From positions 16,742,368 through 16,806,367 of the forward strand of contig NC_079904.1 in the NCBI RefSeq assembly GCF_024868665.1: DNA of 64,000 nt, written 5' to 3'. Positions 11,363 to 20,514 of this stretch are shown here, piece after piece. The stretch comes from Triplophysa rosa. Lineage: Eukaryota > Chordata > Actinopteri > Cypriniformes > Nemacheilidae. Position numbers and translations under genes: made by a program. Numbering within the stretch: the stretch's first letter is position 1; every line of letters starts with the position of its first letter. The notes below the pieces were generated by a model that had not been told where the DNA came from, made no database searches, and was given only the letters and a program-made list of their open reading frames with translations.

Positions 11363-13238
11363 ACGTCTCGGTTACGTTTGTAACCTCGGTTCCCTGATGG
11401 AGGGAACGAGACGTTGTGTCGAACCGACAGATGGGGTTCGTCCTTGAGAACCAATCACTTCCGACTTCTTAGAAAAGTTCCCTTAGTTCCTAAGGGAACT
11501 AAGTTCCCTAGTTCCCTTTCTGTCGGTCTCTCGACGTTGTGTCGAACCGACAGATGGGGTTCCAATGGAAAACGCCATAACACGGTGCCCTGTCACAATC
11601 TCAACGAAGCGACGGTGACTGGCCTGGGCGTGTCAGCCGTGACGCTACCGCGAAATTTTAACCTACCAGTGGGTAGGTGGTGCACGGGATTTCGGCGGCC
11701 AGAGGGCGGTCGAGTCGTGGCTAGGGAGGACATACGTGACATCCTCTGTCTGCTCCCTAACTGTCGAACTCGACAGTATCACCAAACAGCCCCCCTTGCG
11801 AGATGGGTGCATCGAGAAAGCGGACTTTCTCAGAGTTACTCACCTGTGCAAGGTTCAGCCAGAGGTGTCTCTCCTGGACCACAAGTGTGGACATCGCCCG
11901 ACCCAGGGCCCGCGCGATCACCTTGTTCGCCTGAGAGCGAAGTCGGTGAAGCCGCGGAGTTCCTGCATAAGCGCTGGGTCGGTCTTACCCTCGTGGAGCT
12001 CTCTCCACGCATTGGCCTGCAGGAAGGCCATAGCATGGAGAGAGGGGACAGCTTGGCCCGCAGCAGAGTAAGCTCTCGACACCTCAGATGCCGAAAAGCC
12101 TACGTGCTTTGGACGGGAGTCTAGGTCGAGCCCCGGGGGGACATCGACGTATCCTCTAGCTGCCCCACCATCGAGGGAAGAAAGGGTGATGGAACTAGTT
12201 GACGTGTACGTGCCGAAGGGGGCGTTCCAGGTCGTACTAGGTTCCTCATGCACTTCCGGGGGAACACGGCACTGAGGGCGAGTGCGGCTTGGTGCCGCTC
12301 TCAAGCCCGATGTACCGTGTATCCAGCCGCGAGCGTTGGGAGAGGCAGTGCCCAATGCCGGCGGCCCGGGAAAGCATGGCTGACATTTCGACATCCGCTT
12401 CTTCCTGATCTCGACCCCCCGAGGGAGGGAGCTTCAAGGAATCGTCGGAGTCTGATGCCAGTAAGTCACCCTCCGATGCTGCAACAGACATCTCATCATC
12501 ACGTACCGTGTCCGATACGTGATTTATGGAATAAGACGGCGGACCGTCTTATGGGGAACGGTCAGACGAGCAAGGCGAGGTGCGAACGGTCCGCGAGCCA
12601 GTGGCTGACGGATTAGCGCTCACAGTAATCCTCATATCACCCTCGCTGCTCGCCGTAGCGGGCGGCAGGGCCGTAGTCCTGCCGTCACGGAACGGGAAGC
12701 AGACAAGGTGGTGGCTGAGTCCCGTGGGAACACAGCCACCCGTGACGCAATGTCTGAATCGTCAGCCGCCCGCAGTGCGGGCAGGACGTATCCACAACAT
12801 CTGCCCCAGCGTACTGGAAGCAGACATCGTGTCCGTCCCCCTCCTCGATGAGTGTGTTGCACCCAAGAGAACAGCGGGACATGCCACGCTGGAGAAATTT
12901 GCTCTTTTAGAGAAAAAAACTCGAACACTTCTGGAACCGCCGAGACGCCCAGGGGAAGTCGCTGCAGGAAGGGACAGTCCGCTGCACCACGTCGTAGAGC
13001 CGGCAGTCTTGTAGCGAAGTCTGTTGATCATGAGCGAAGGCTCCGAAGAACAAAAGGTGAATGAATGAGGCACGCCGTCTCCCTTTTATACCCGGATATC
13101 CGGGGGCGGAGTCCGGCATGCAAATTTCATTCGCCAATTTTCATTGGCCTTTTCTAAGAAGTCGGAAGTGATTGGTTCTCAAGGACGAACCCCATCTGTC
13201 GGTTCGACACAACGTCGAGAGACCGACAGAAAGGGAAC
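11363..13238 (-). mobile_element. DIRS1-like retroelement, deletion copy A
   Basis: The two ends are inverted copies: ACGTTGTGTCGAACCGACAG appears at the left and its complement at the right, together with a ~60-bp extension. The interior on the minus strand retains only gag-like sequence: a Cys/His motif (CNTL…DGHDVCF…SCPHCGR) around 12685-12880, an acidic Ser/Asp stretch (EGDLLASDSDD) near 12450, and the conserved block ending SEKVRFLDAP near 11820. Reverse transcriptase, RNase H, methyltransferase and tyrosine recombinase are absent, so this copy is non-autonomous. Assignment to DIRS follows from the fuller copy B at 30004 with matching ends and gag. Frames are interrupted in several places. 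Confidence 0.75.
11403..11575. repeat. Duplicated terminal sequence at left end of DIRS copy A
   Basis: Two copies of CGACGTTGTGTCGAACCGAC-type sequence lie in the same orientation (about 11408 and 11531), separated by a GGGAACTAAGTTCCC palindrome. The first copy continues with TTCGTCCTTGAGAACCAATC, which belongs to the right end of the element in inverse. The second continues into the normal left end, as in copy B. Confidence 0.7.
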
Positions 13239-13424
13239 TGACATTTTATGGATTTTACTATACTATCGTTTATCTGTAGTAGCTATTTTTGAAATGCAGT
13301 AAAATGGTCAAATTTGGGTGTAAAATAACATGAAAAACGTGTACTTTATAAAAAGTGTTCTCTGGTGCCCCAGCTTTTTTTGTGGGATTGAGCAATTTTG
13401 TAGATGCTAGCAATAGCAAGCTAG

Positions 13425-13570
13425 CATCTAACGGTGAGGTTGCGAATTGCAACCAACCGCTCAGCCCACCCCTTCAAAGCACTACGGTGGTTGACACAGG
13501 ACAATGATGTCGTCACGTTCGCGCTTTATCGAGGTAATGTAACGCGCTCTGTAGAACAGTTTGGAATGGA
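13425..13570 (-). mobile_element. 400-bp MITE family, copy 2 (partial)
   Basis: GGTGAGGTTGCGAATTGCAA followed by CCAACCGCTCAGCCCACCCC and GATGTCGTCACGTTCGC matches one half of the copies at 16216 and 57969, in the inverse orientation to 16216. The other half is missing. Confidence 0.55.
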
Positions 13571-14300
13571 ATTTTAAATGCCAAAAATAGTGGGCATGGC
13601 TTTCGTCTTTCTCTGCGATTTGATTGGATGTCTAAAAACAGCCGTTGCATTTAGAAATGGAACAGAGTATATGCATGCGGGATATACTTCCATGTACTGT
13701 TCCCTTGTATGTACTTCAGTTAAAATCGCTGCCATCTATCACTTCTGCTCTCATAGCACTAAGGGGATTTTTCACCAAGTGACAATGACGTGTTTTGTAA
13801 GAAAACATTCAAATTTCGGCGAACCGACAGCACTACGAGTGAGCATTGTTAAGTGCCTCTGTGATCATGTCTCTAGTAAGTGCAAAAGTTCACTCTGCTT
13901 TTTTTCATATTATTGATGTACCTTGAAACGGATAGCCTAGTCTCGCATAGCCAGATGGTAACTTTGGCCGCTTTTACTGGTCAAGGCCCGCCCAAAAGAC
14001 AATATGACTGACAGGTGAAGCTACCAATCCAGTATAGTTTTGTGCTGCGTCATGTTTAGTGGCGTGGAAATGTCCCCACAATTACAGACCGATGTGCAAC
14101 TAGTAAATCATTCATTCACGATCGTCTCCAAATTTGCTTTTACAATGGCGCGTCTCCTAGAGCACCGGCTTAAACACACATGTAAATACACGTAACTAAA
14201 GCAAACTAATGTAAGCATAAAACAGCTGTTTAGTAAGTTTTATGCATTAAAACAGAAAATACATGAAACCTACTTGGCAGAGAACAATAGCATTACTTAC
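13571..14300. other. Unassigned stretch next to the helicase exon
   Basis: A 112-codon plus-strand frame (13578-13916) lacks recognisable domains and I regard it as chance. The sequence after about 13935 (TAGTCTCGCATAGCCAGATGG) may be an end of the unit carrying the helicase exon, but no matching inverted end was found. Confidence 0.4.
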
Positions 14301-15067
14301 CATTGTACAACGGTGTGCACTTCTTCGACAGCCATGCCAATAAGAAGTTCCCGGTAAACATTTGTTTGGAGCATATCTCTCCACTTTTTAACTCCAACAA
14401 GCAGTTCTGGAGAACCAAACACAAGACTAAACCGTCCAACTGTTATGTCAGCGTCTGTTCTTTCATCTTGGCCCGCATATGCGGCGGATATCCCCTTCTC
14501 GTTGAGGTATTTTACTTGATCTTCCATAATAATGTGAGAGGACAAACAACACGCAAAATTGGATCTCTATGGTACCCCTCCAAATTCTGGGAGACGGTCG
14601 GCCAGGCTTGAAAGATAAGACTTTTGCCATATCCAGTCGGCAAACACGTTAAAACATCTCTTTTAGACTCCACTAAGTACCTCAAACAAAACTCTTGGAC
14701 GTCTTTTAAAGAATCTATACTATGAACCTTGCATACTTTTAAAAAAGCAGCGTTTAATCGGTCTTGATGAACACGGAAGCTTTCTAATTCGATAGGACCG
14801 TTTTGTTTTGTTTCCCGGCGGACCATTAAAGAACGCGACACACACGTCTCCCAGAAATCCTGTGGAATTTAACCAATCAGACAGCGACTTCGAACTCGTT
14901 GAAGTGTTTCCAAAAAAGTGTGCCAAATGTATCAGACGTTCAGCCAACGGATCGTGGGCATGACGTCTGAGGCTGAGACTACGGATAGCCTGAAGTGCTT
15001 TTCCTTTTTGGTTGTCGACGTATGGTGAAGTGTTTGAATAATTAGACTCACGTTGTTGATCATAATC
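14301..15067 (-). pseudogene. RecQ/WRN-like helicase exon, frameshifted
   Basis: The minus strand encodes the first half of a superfamily-2 RecQ-type helicase core. Walker A is CLPTGYGKS (about 14620-14645), a motif Ia region is CPLTL…EDQVKYL (about 14500-14545), and motif II appears as VEEVH followed by TVVQW just before the exon end. The first acidic residue of the DExH box has become Glu. A one-base deletion near 14530 puts the two halves in different frames, and another frame change lies at about 14780-14850. The exon is bounded by an acceptor (TTTGCACATAG, exon from 15067) and a strong donor (CAATGgtaagtaatg, exon end 14301), so the gene had introns. An upstream Leu/His/Ser-rich part is also open. 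RecQ helicases unwind DNA 3' to 5', but this copy cannot encode an intact one. Multi-copy WRN-like helicase fragments are common in fish genomes; whether a transposon mobilises them is my inference. Confidence 0.7.
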
Positions 15068-15718
15068 CTATGTGCAAACGCCATTTTTCCCTATGGCGCC
15101 GGACGTAACAGAGCTGTCAGAGTTTTTAGCGAAAGGACATCATCGCTCCGTGTGCATATACCCCACTGGCAGCACACTGACAGTTGAAGGGGAGGAGTTA
15201 ACGGATGCTCCGCCCAAGCCGTCTAAATAACGTCATCTAAGATGGATAGTCATTACAAGACGGAAGTGCATTTTCAGATTTAACTAAAGATTATGAGGGC
15301 ACACAATTTTTAAAAAGAAAATTATCCACATTGATAAACAATTTACAATAAATGCTGCAATATTTTACGAAAAAAATAGGCATTGTAATGTCACTCCATT
15401 ATACCAGACATATTTGGAAATATTACATCAAAATACTACTGGTTTCCCATTTCAATGAACTACTGTGATTAGAATTTAAATATCTCACTGTAAATTATCT
15501 CATCCGTAACCAAGACGTTTTATATTTAGTTTCTTTTTTTATTACTCACTCTCTCTCTCTTGGACCATTCAGGTTGACTCGTTTAGATCAGGCAGACAAG
15601 TTTTAAATGTAAAAAATAAACAGAATTTACCAATTTTATAGTAGTGTAGACAGACATGTTGCAATGTCTGGATTAATATTTGTTGTCTCATTGCTGTTAC
15701 AATTAGAAACCAAAAGAA
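15068..15718. other. Non-coding stretch
   Basis: GC-richer sequence up to about 15245 could be the 5' flank of the helicase unit. After that the DNA is AT-rich with no recognisable feature. Confidence 0.4.
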
Positions 15719-15803
15719 GCGCTTACACAGATGCACATGGAAGCGTTTGAAAGTCTATCAAAGTAAAAATCAAAGGCTTCCGTGTGTATCTGTGTAAGTG
15801 CTC
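15719..15803. repeat. Imperfect hairpin
   Basis: GCGCTTACACAGATGCACAT at the left pairs with ATCTGTGTAAGTGCTC at the right, through a short AT-rich loop. It could be a small foldback repeat. Confidence 0.5.
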
Positions 15804-16215
15804 GGTAGAGAGTGCGATGCAATGATCATTTCAAGCGCTTCCGGGTTTGGTTGCGCAAGCGCTCGGTAAGGAGCCATTCAAAGCTATCCGATGAGCTTCG
15901 AAACACAATAGCCAATCAGAGGTCTTTCATAATCTGTTCAACAGCGCTCAAAATGATAGCGGGAAATGCAAGTATCGTCACATTTAGTATCGACTGGTAC
16001 CGAAGTGTGGTATCGTGACAACACTACCTAAAATGGAACATTTCCTCATGTGCAATATCTGAACACTCAATGGAAAGTTATTATTGCAAACCAAACTTCC
16101 CTATTCAAGAGCCATTGAATAAAGCAATTTGCCATAATTAACAGCTTTCTAAAAGTGCTATTCTTTTTATTGATTTCTTTAATCTCTAAATATCTAAATA
16201 TATATCCTTTCTTAT

Positions 16216-16620
16216 TTAAAGGACCAGTGTGTATTTTTTTGGAGGGTCTATTGACAGAAATGCAATATAACTATGTCTTCAGAGGTGTATAAAGACCTTA
16301 CATAATGAAGCGTTATGTTTTTTTTATTACCTTAGAATGAGCTATTTCTATCTACAAGTACATACACCGTGGGTCCCCTTGCAAGAAATTTTGTTGCCAT
16401 GTTGTTTCTACAGTATCCCTAAACAGACAAACAGAACGCCTTTCGTAAATACGTTATCTCATTCAGGAAAGAAGCGAAAACCTGACGACATCTTAATCCT
16501 CACTCAGCCTCCGTAGTGCTACGAAAGTGAGGGGGGAGGCAAGGGAGATGGAGTGAGCGGTTGGTTGCAATTCACAACCTCACCGCTAGATGCCGCTAAA
16601 ATTATACAATGGTCCTTTAA
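16216..16620 (+). mobile_element. 400-bp MITE family, copy 3 (best preserved)
   Basis: It starts TTAAAGGACCAGTGTGTA and ends AATGGTCCTTTAA, so the outer 11 bp (TTAAAGGACCA) form a terminal inverted repeat. It has no coding capacity. Internal landmarks are GGGTCTATTGACAGAAATGC, GAGGTGTATAAAGACCTTAC and GTTGCAATTCACAACCTCAC. Relatives in this window are at 4550, 13425, 37152 and 57969. Confidence 0.75.
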
Positions 16621-18380
16621 TATAACAATAGTGTGTGGTGATATCTCAGTGATAATGAATGGTTACACTTTAATAAAAGAATATGTGTTTAAGCTTTTCA
16701 GAAGGTCTAGTAAAACCCTTTTGGTCTGCTGGTCAACATCTGTAACTGTGTCCTTACGCAATACACATGCGGAAGAAAACCTATGTCCTTATCTCCTGCA
16801 GTAATAAACACAGATTCAAACACATACAGTTTTAATTGACATTTAACAGCGGACGATTTTTAACAAGAAACATTCCCCCATGTGAAATCCCTATAAGCAC
16901 TACTAATCCAAACAAAAAACTTTTTTTCACAACCAGCCAACTTCTGTTTAATTCACATGACTCATGCTGCTGGAACCAATCAGCTCTCAGAGGCTTTGAA
17001 AGGATGTTGTGAGGAGCACCACATATGTCCCACTTCTGGAAGTCAACATGCATTCATACAGGAATAATGAAAGAATAACAGTTCTTGCTTTCTCTCGGCT
17101 TCAATGGTATCAAGACAGAGTTACGTAATCATTATCATCAGTCCGTTTTGTGTATGACATCTATTTTAGCAATAGAGATTTTTTATAAGAAGTTTTTAAT
17201 TATGATAGATGACATATAACAAAACAAACTAAGTTAAACTTAATGCAAGTACCATTTTTTTCAGAATTTCGCTACCGGTTAGTGAATAATACAAAGGATT
17301 TTCTGTTTAAATTTTGTGTATTAAAACTGTGCAACTGATTTGTTCATTTGGCCTGTTTAACGTGTTTGCATTTGTTGCCATTATCCAGTTCACATCTTTC
17401 ACCTTCAAATCCAAATACTCTCCACACAAGCTCCCAGAACCCAGTGTAAACATTTGCAGCGGACCCCCTAAGATTCACTCTACATACCCTATCTGTGTGT
17501 TTGACTATAACTCTGTGTGTGAAAATGCTTTTAGAGTGTCTGTTTCTAAATAAATGTTTAAAAAAGTCTGTGTATATGTGTTTGTGTGCACGCTAAGGCT
17601 CGCTCGTGTGTGGACGGTCGAAAGATCTACCAGTCTGCATGTTGCGGGCTCGGCTCCCCCGGCTTGTTGATTGACATGCTTGAGCGGGGGTCTGTCCTCT
17701 CACACATGGTTTATGTTAGTGGGGGCAGTGTAGATGAACCCTCCCCCTCATATTTACAGGTTATATGCCGTGTACGTAAACAGTACAGAACCGTTATCTG
17801 ACCCTGCCGTCTCTACATATCCTCAGGCTGATGTTTGTATTGGTTATTAGCATGAATTGGAGAACGCATGAGGTCTAGAGCAGGGTCAGTGCATGCTGAG
17901 GGCACATGCTCAATATAAGCAACGCGCTCTTATGATTGATGTCCGACCATTAGTCATCTAATTACAGGACTGGCTCCTATTTAATGGTTGCGCAATCATT
18001 TGTTGTTTGGGACAACAGTTGTCGGCTGTGATTATCATGTGATTGAAGTCATTGGGCAATAATTACAGTCGACAGGAAAGTTGTATTGCTCAAAGGTTGC
18101 TCTTTCGGAGCTCAGGAGACTTCATGGTTATGTTAAATGTATGGGTTAAGTTTGTCTCAGTTGTCTCAGATTTTAATAAGAACTGTTTAAATTTAAATAT
18201 TGAACATTGTGATCTCAGATATTCTTTGTACACAGCTATAATAACAATTTACTTCAAATAATGCTTTGAAGTAACCAAAACAAGTACAGTAAAAAAAATC
18301 AAGTAGGCCTATATAAAACATAATGCCTAAATAGGAACATATTTGATATATACTGTACATATACACTACATACTATACTG
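16621..18380. other. Non-coding stretch
   Basis: No convincing exon or named repeat is seen. A GC-richer patch at 17600-17830 has a 71-codon plus-strand frame without a splice-supported context. Confidence 0.5.
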
Positions 18381-18386
18381 TATATT

Positions 18387-18567
18387 AAAGCAATAAGCCC
18401 CAAGAAGCAGTGGGTTACTAAAGCAATAAGCCCCGCGAAGCAATGGGTTACAGTGCATTTATAACAGCTAAGGGCGTTGTGGCACGACGCAAAAGCGGAG
18501 TGCCTAAAACCCGTAGCTGTTTTAAAATGCACTGTAACCAACTGCTTCGCGGGGCTTATTGCTTTTA
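18387..18567. mobile_element. Foldback MITE with duplicated left end
   Basis: AAAGCAATAAGCCCCGCGAA (from 18420) pairs with TTCGCGGGGCTTATTGCTTT (ending 18566). Inside, ACAGTGCATTTATAACAGCT pairs with AGCTGTTTTAAAATGCACTG. A second, slightly diverged copy of the left end sits at 18387-18419. No coding capacity. Confidence 0.8.
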
Positions 18568-18647
18568 TAAAACGGTTATTCCATATGCTTAGCAAGGTTT
18601 TATAAAATAAAGTAAATAAAATGTGGTGTGGTCAGCCGTTATATATT

Positions 18648-18791
18648 GGGGTATTTTATAACGGCTTAGAACTCCACTCAGCCAATCAGAATCAAGGACC
18701 AGAACTGACAGTTTTATAATGGGGTATTTTATAACGGCTTAGAACTCCGCTCAGCCAATCAGAATCAAGGACCAGAACTGACCGTTTTATA
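18648..18791. repeat. 73-bp tandem duplication
   Basis: A unit starting GGGGTATTTTATAACGGCTT and containing CAGCCAATCAGAATCAAGG occurs twice head to tail (18648-18720 and 18721-18791) with only about two mismatches. It probably belongs to the same repeat as the preceding foldback, whose flank also contains TTTTATAAAACGG. Confidence 0.85.
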
Positions 18792-18794
18792 AAT

Positions 18795-18802
18795 ATGCAT
18801 AC

Positions 18803-18833
<31 letters not shown>

Positions 18834-18874
18834 TATACATACACACACATATCACACACATATATATATATATA
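18795..18874. repeat. TA/CA microsatellite
   Basis: Alternating TA runs with CACACA interruptions lie immediately left of the Tc1-like element, which inserted into this tract. More (TA/CA)n follows at 20096-20118. Confidence 0.9.
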
Positions 18875-18903
18875 CACTCACCTAAAGGATTATTAGGAAC
18901 ACC
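18875..18903 (+). repeat. Left TIR of the Tc1-like element
   Basis: This 29-bp sequence is identical, in inverse, to 20067-20095. It ends ATTAGGAACACC. Confidence 0.95.
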
Positions 18904-18906
18904 ATA

Positions 18907-19947
18907 CTAATACGGTGTTTGACCCCCTTTCGCCTTCAGAACTGCCTTAATTCTACGTGGCATTGATTCAACAAGGTGCTGAAAGCATTCTTTAGAAATG
19001 TTGGCCCATATTGATAGGATAGCATCTTGCAGTTGATGGAGATTTGTGGGATGCACATCCAGGGCACGAAGCTCCCGTTCCACCACATCCCAAAGATGTT
19101 CTATCGGGTTGAGATCTGGTGACTGTGGGGGCCATTCTAGTACAGTGAACTCATTGTCATGTTCAAGAAACCAATTTGAAATGATTCGAGCTTTGTGACA
19201 TGGTGCATTATCCTGCTGGAAGTAGCCATTAGAGGATGGGTACATGGTGGTCATAAAGGGATGGACATGGTCAGAAACAATGCTCAGGTAGGCCGTGGCA
19301 TTTAAACGATGCCCAATTGGCACTAAGGGGCCTAAAGTGTGCCAAGAAAACATCCCCCACACCATTACACCACCACCACCAGCCTGCACAGTGGTAACAA
19401 GGCATGATGGATCCATGTTCTCATTCTGTTTACGCCAAATTCTGACTCTACCATTTGAATGTCTCAACAGAAATCGAGACTCATCAGACCAGGCAACATT
19501 TTTCCAGTCTTCAACTGTCCAATTTTGGTGAGCTCGTGCAAATTGTAGCCTCTTTTTCCTATTTGTAGTGGAGATGAGTGGTACCCGGTGGGGTCTTCTG
19601 CTGTTGTAGCCCATCTGCCTCAAGGTTGTGCGTGTTGTGGCTTCACAAATGCTTTGCTGCATACCTCGGTTGTAACGAGTGGTTATTTCAGTCAAAGTTG
19701 CTCTTCTATCAGCTTGAATCAGTCGGCCCATTCTCCTCTGACCTCTAGCATCAACAAGGCATTTTCGCCCACAGGACTGCCGCATACTGGATGTTTTTCC
19801 CTTTTCACACCATTCTTTGTAAACCCTAGAAATGGTTGTGCGTGAAAATCCCAGTAACTGAGCAGATTGTGAAATACTCAGACCGGCCCGTCTGGCACCA
19901 ACAACCATGCCACGCTCAAAATTGCTTAAATCACCTTTCTTTCCCAT
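18907..19947 (-). CDS. Tc1-like transposase, 346 aa, apparently intact
   Basis: This DDE transposase would bind the element's inverted repeats and catalyse cut-and-paste transposition into TA. The first ~55 residues form a helix-turn-helix of the paired/HTH type (ISQSAQLLGFSRTTISRVY, about residues 25-43). A second DNA-binding half follows, with basic stretches around 110-135. The catalytic triad is visible: Asp155 in WSDESRF, Asp246 in QQDNAPCH and Glu283 in NPIEHLW. The second Asp and the Glu are separated by 36 residues rather than the usual 34, the spacing reported for the DD36E (Incomer) group; family membership is inferred from spacing only. Start ATG lies 120 bp inside the right TIR end. 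There are no frameshifts or stops. The length is normal for Tc1 transposases (about 340 aa). Confidence 0.95.
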   Translation of the reverse strand: MGKKGDLSNFERGMVVGARRAGLSISQSAQLLGFSRTTISRVYKEWCEKGKTSSMRQSCGRKCLVDARGQRRMGRLIQADRRATLTEITTRYNRGMQQSICEATTRTTLRQMGYNSRRPHRVPLISTTNRKKRLQFARAHQNWTVEDWKNVAWSDESRFLLRHSNGRVRIWRKQNENMDPSCLVTTVQAGGGGVMVWGMFSWHTLGPLVPIGHRLNATAYLSIVSDHVHPFMTTMYPSSNGYFQQDNAPCHKARIISNWFLEHDNEFTVLEWPPQSPDLNPIEHLWDVVERELRALDVHPTNLHQLQDAILSIWANISKECFQHLVESMPRRIKAVLKAKGGQTPY

Positions 19948-20066
19948 TCTGACATTCAGTTTGGAGTTCAGGAGATTGTCTTGACCAGGACCACACCCCT
20001 AAATGCATTGAAGCAACTGCCATGTGATTGGTTGATTAGATAATTGCATTAATGAGAAATTGAACA

Positions 20067-20095
20067 GGTGTTCCTAATAATCCTTTAGGTGAGTG
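20067..20095 (-). repeat. Right TIR of the Tc1-like element
   Basis: This is the exact inverse of 18875-18903; TA follows at 20096-20097. Confidence 0.95.
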
Positions 20096-20164
20096 TATAT
20101 ACACACACACACACGTGTTCCGCGCATGCGTGTCATAACAAGCACATGTGATTATGTTTTTCAG

Positions 20165-20245
20165 GAACTAGAGAACCTTCGCAAACAGGCAGAAATTATT
20201 CCACAGCTCATGACCGAGTGTGAGAGCATTACAGCCAAACTACAG
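20165..20245 (+). CDS. Internal exon of a coiled-coil protein (27 codons)
   Basis: The acceptor TGATTATGTTTTTCAG precedes an 81-bp exon of phase 0/0, followed by the donor CTACAGgtaaac. It encodes ELENLRKQAEIIPQLM… ending ESITAKLQ. The heptad-like Leu/Ile spacing with Glu/Lys/Gln between is typical of a coiled coil, as in centrosomal, ciliary or Golgi tethering proteins; I cannot name the gene. It is the best host exon in the window. The intron to its left carries a Tc1-like insertion ending 69 bp upstream, and a short CA repeat separates the two. No neighbouring exon on the same strand was firmly identified, so the flanking introns must be long. Confidence 0.75.
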
Positions 20246-20289
20246 GTAAACTGACACACAGCATGCATACAGACAGACATAAACTCTAG

Positions 20290-20512
20290 AAATATATGGA
20301 GCCAGAAATATGACAAAACAATCTGAATTTGAATTTCGTAAATCTGAATTATTGACAAGTGTTTTTTAACAAAACTGAATATTATATGGGAGTTAAAATA
20401 GTTTTGAATTAGATTTTGATTTCGAATTTGATTTTTTTTTACTTGAATATTGAACATTTGAAATTTAACACAATTGCTTTTTTTAAGGCAGAGTTTTATA
20501 GGCATGCATTTT
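20290..20512. repeat. AT-rich GAATTTGAATTT-like repeat
   Basis: Irregular GAATTTGAATTTCG, TTTTGAATTAGATTTTGATTTCG and similar words recur, as in decayed teleost repeats. No terminal structure was found. Confidence 0.35.
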
Positions 20513-20514
20513 CA

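Larger units (their letters stand above)
18875..20095 (-). mobile_element. Complete Tc1/mariner element, 1221 bp, DD36E spacing
   Basis: Perfect 29-bp terminal inverted repeats (18875-18903 and 20067-20095) start CACTCACCTAAAGGATTATT. Each is flanked by TA (18873-18874 and 20096-20097), the target duplication of this superfamily. One uninterrupted transposase frame fills most of the interior on the minus strand. Identical TIRs and an open frame suggest a recent insertion. The target is a TA/CA microsatellite within an intron, 69 bp before the exon at 20165. Confidence 0.95.

Noticed and set aside
11414..12124. 236-codon plus-strand open frame
   Set aside because: It runs antisense through the DIRS leader and gag region. 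The GC-rich repeat DNA keeps several frames open, and the recognisable gag motifs are on the minus strand.
13578..13916. 112-codon plus-strand frame near the helicase exon
   Set aside because: No domain, no splice context and irregular composition; probably chance.
18692..18877. Tyr/Ile repeat protein on the minus strand
   Set aside because: It is the translation of the TA/CA microsatellite.
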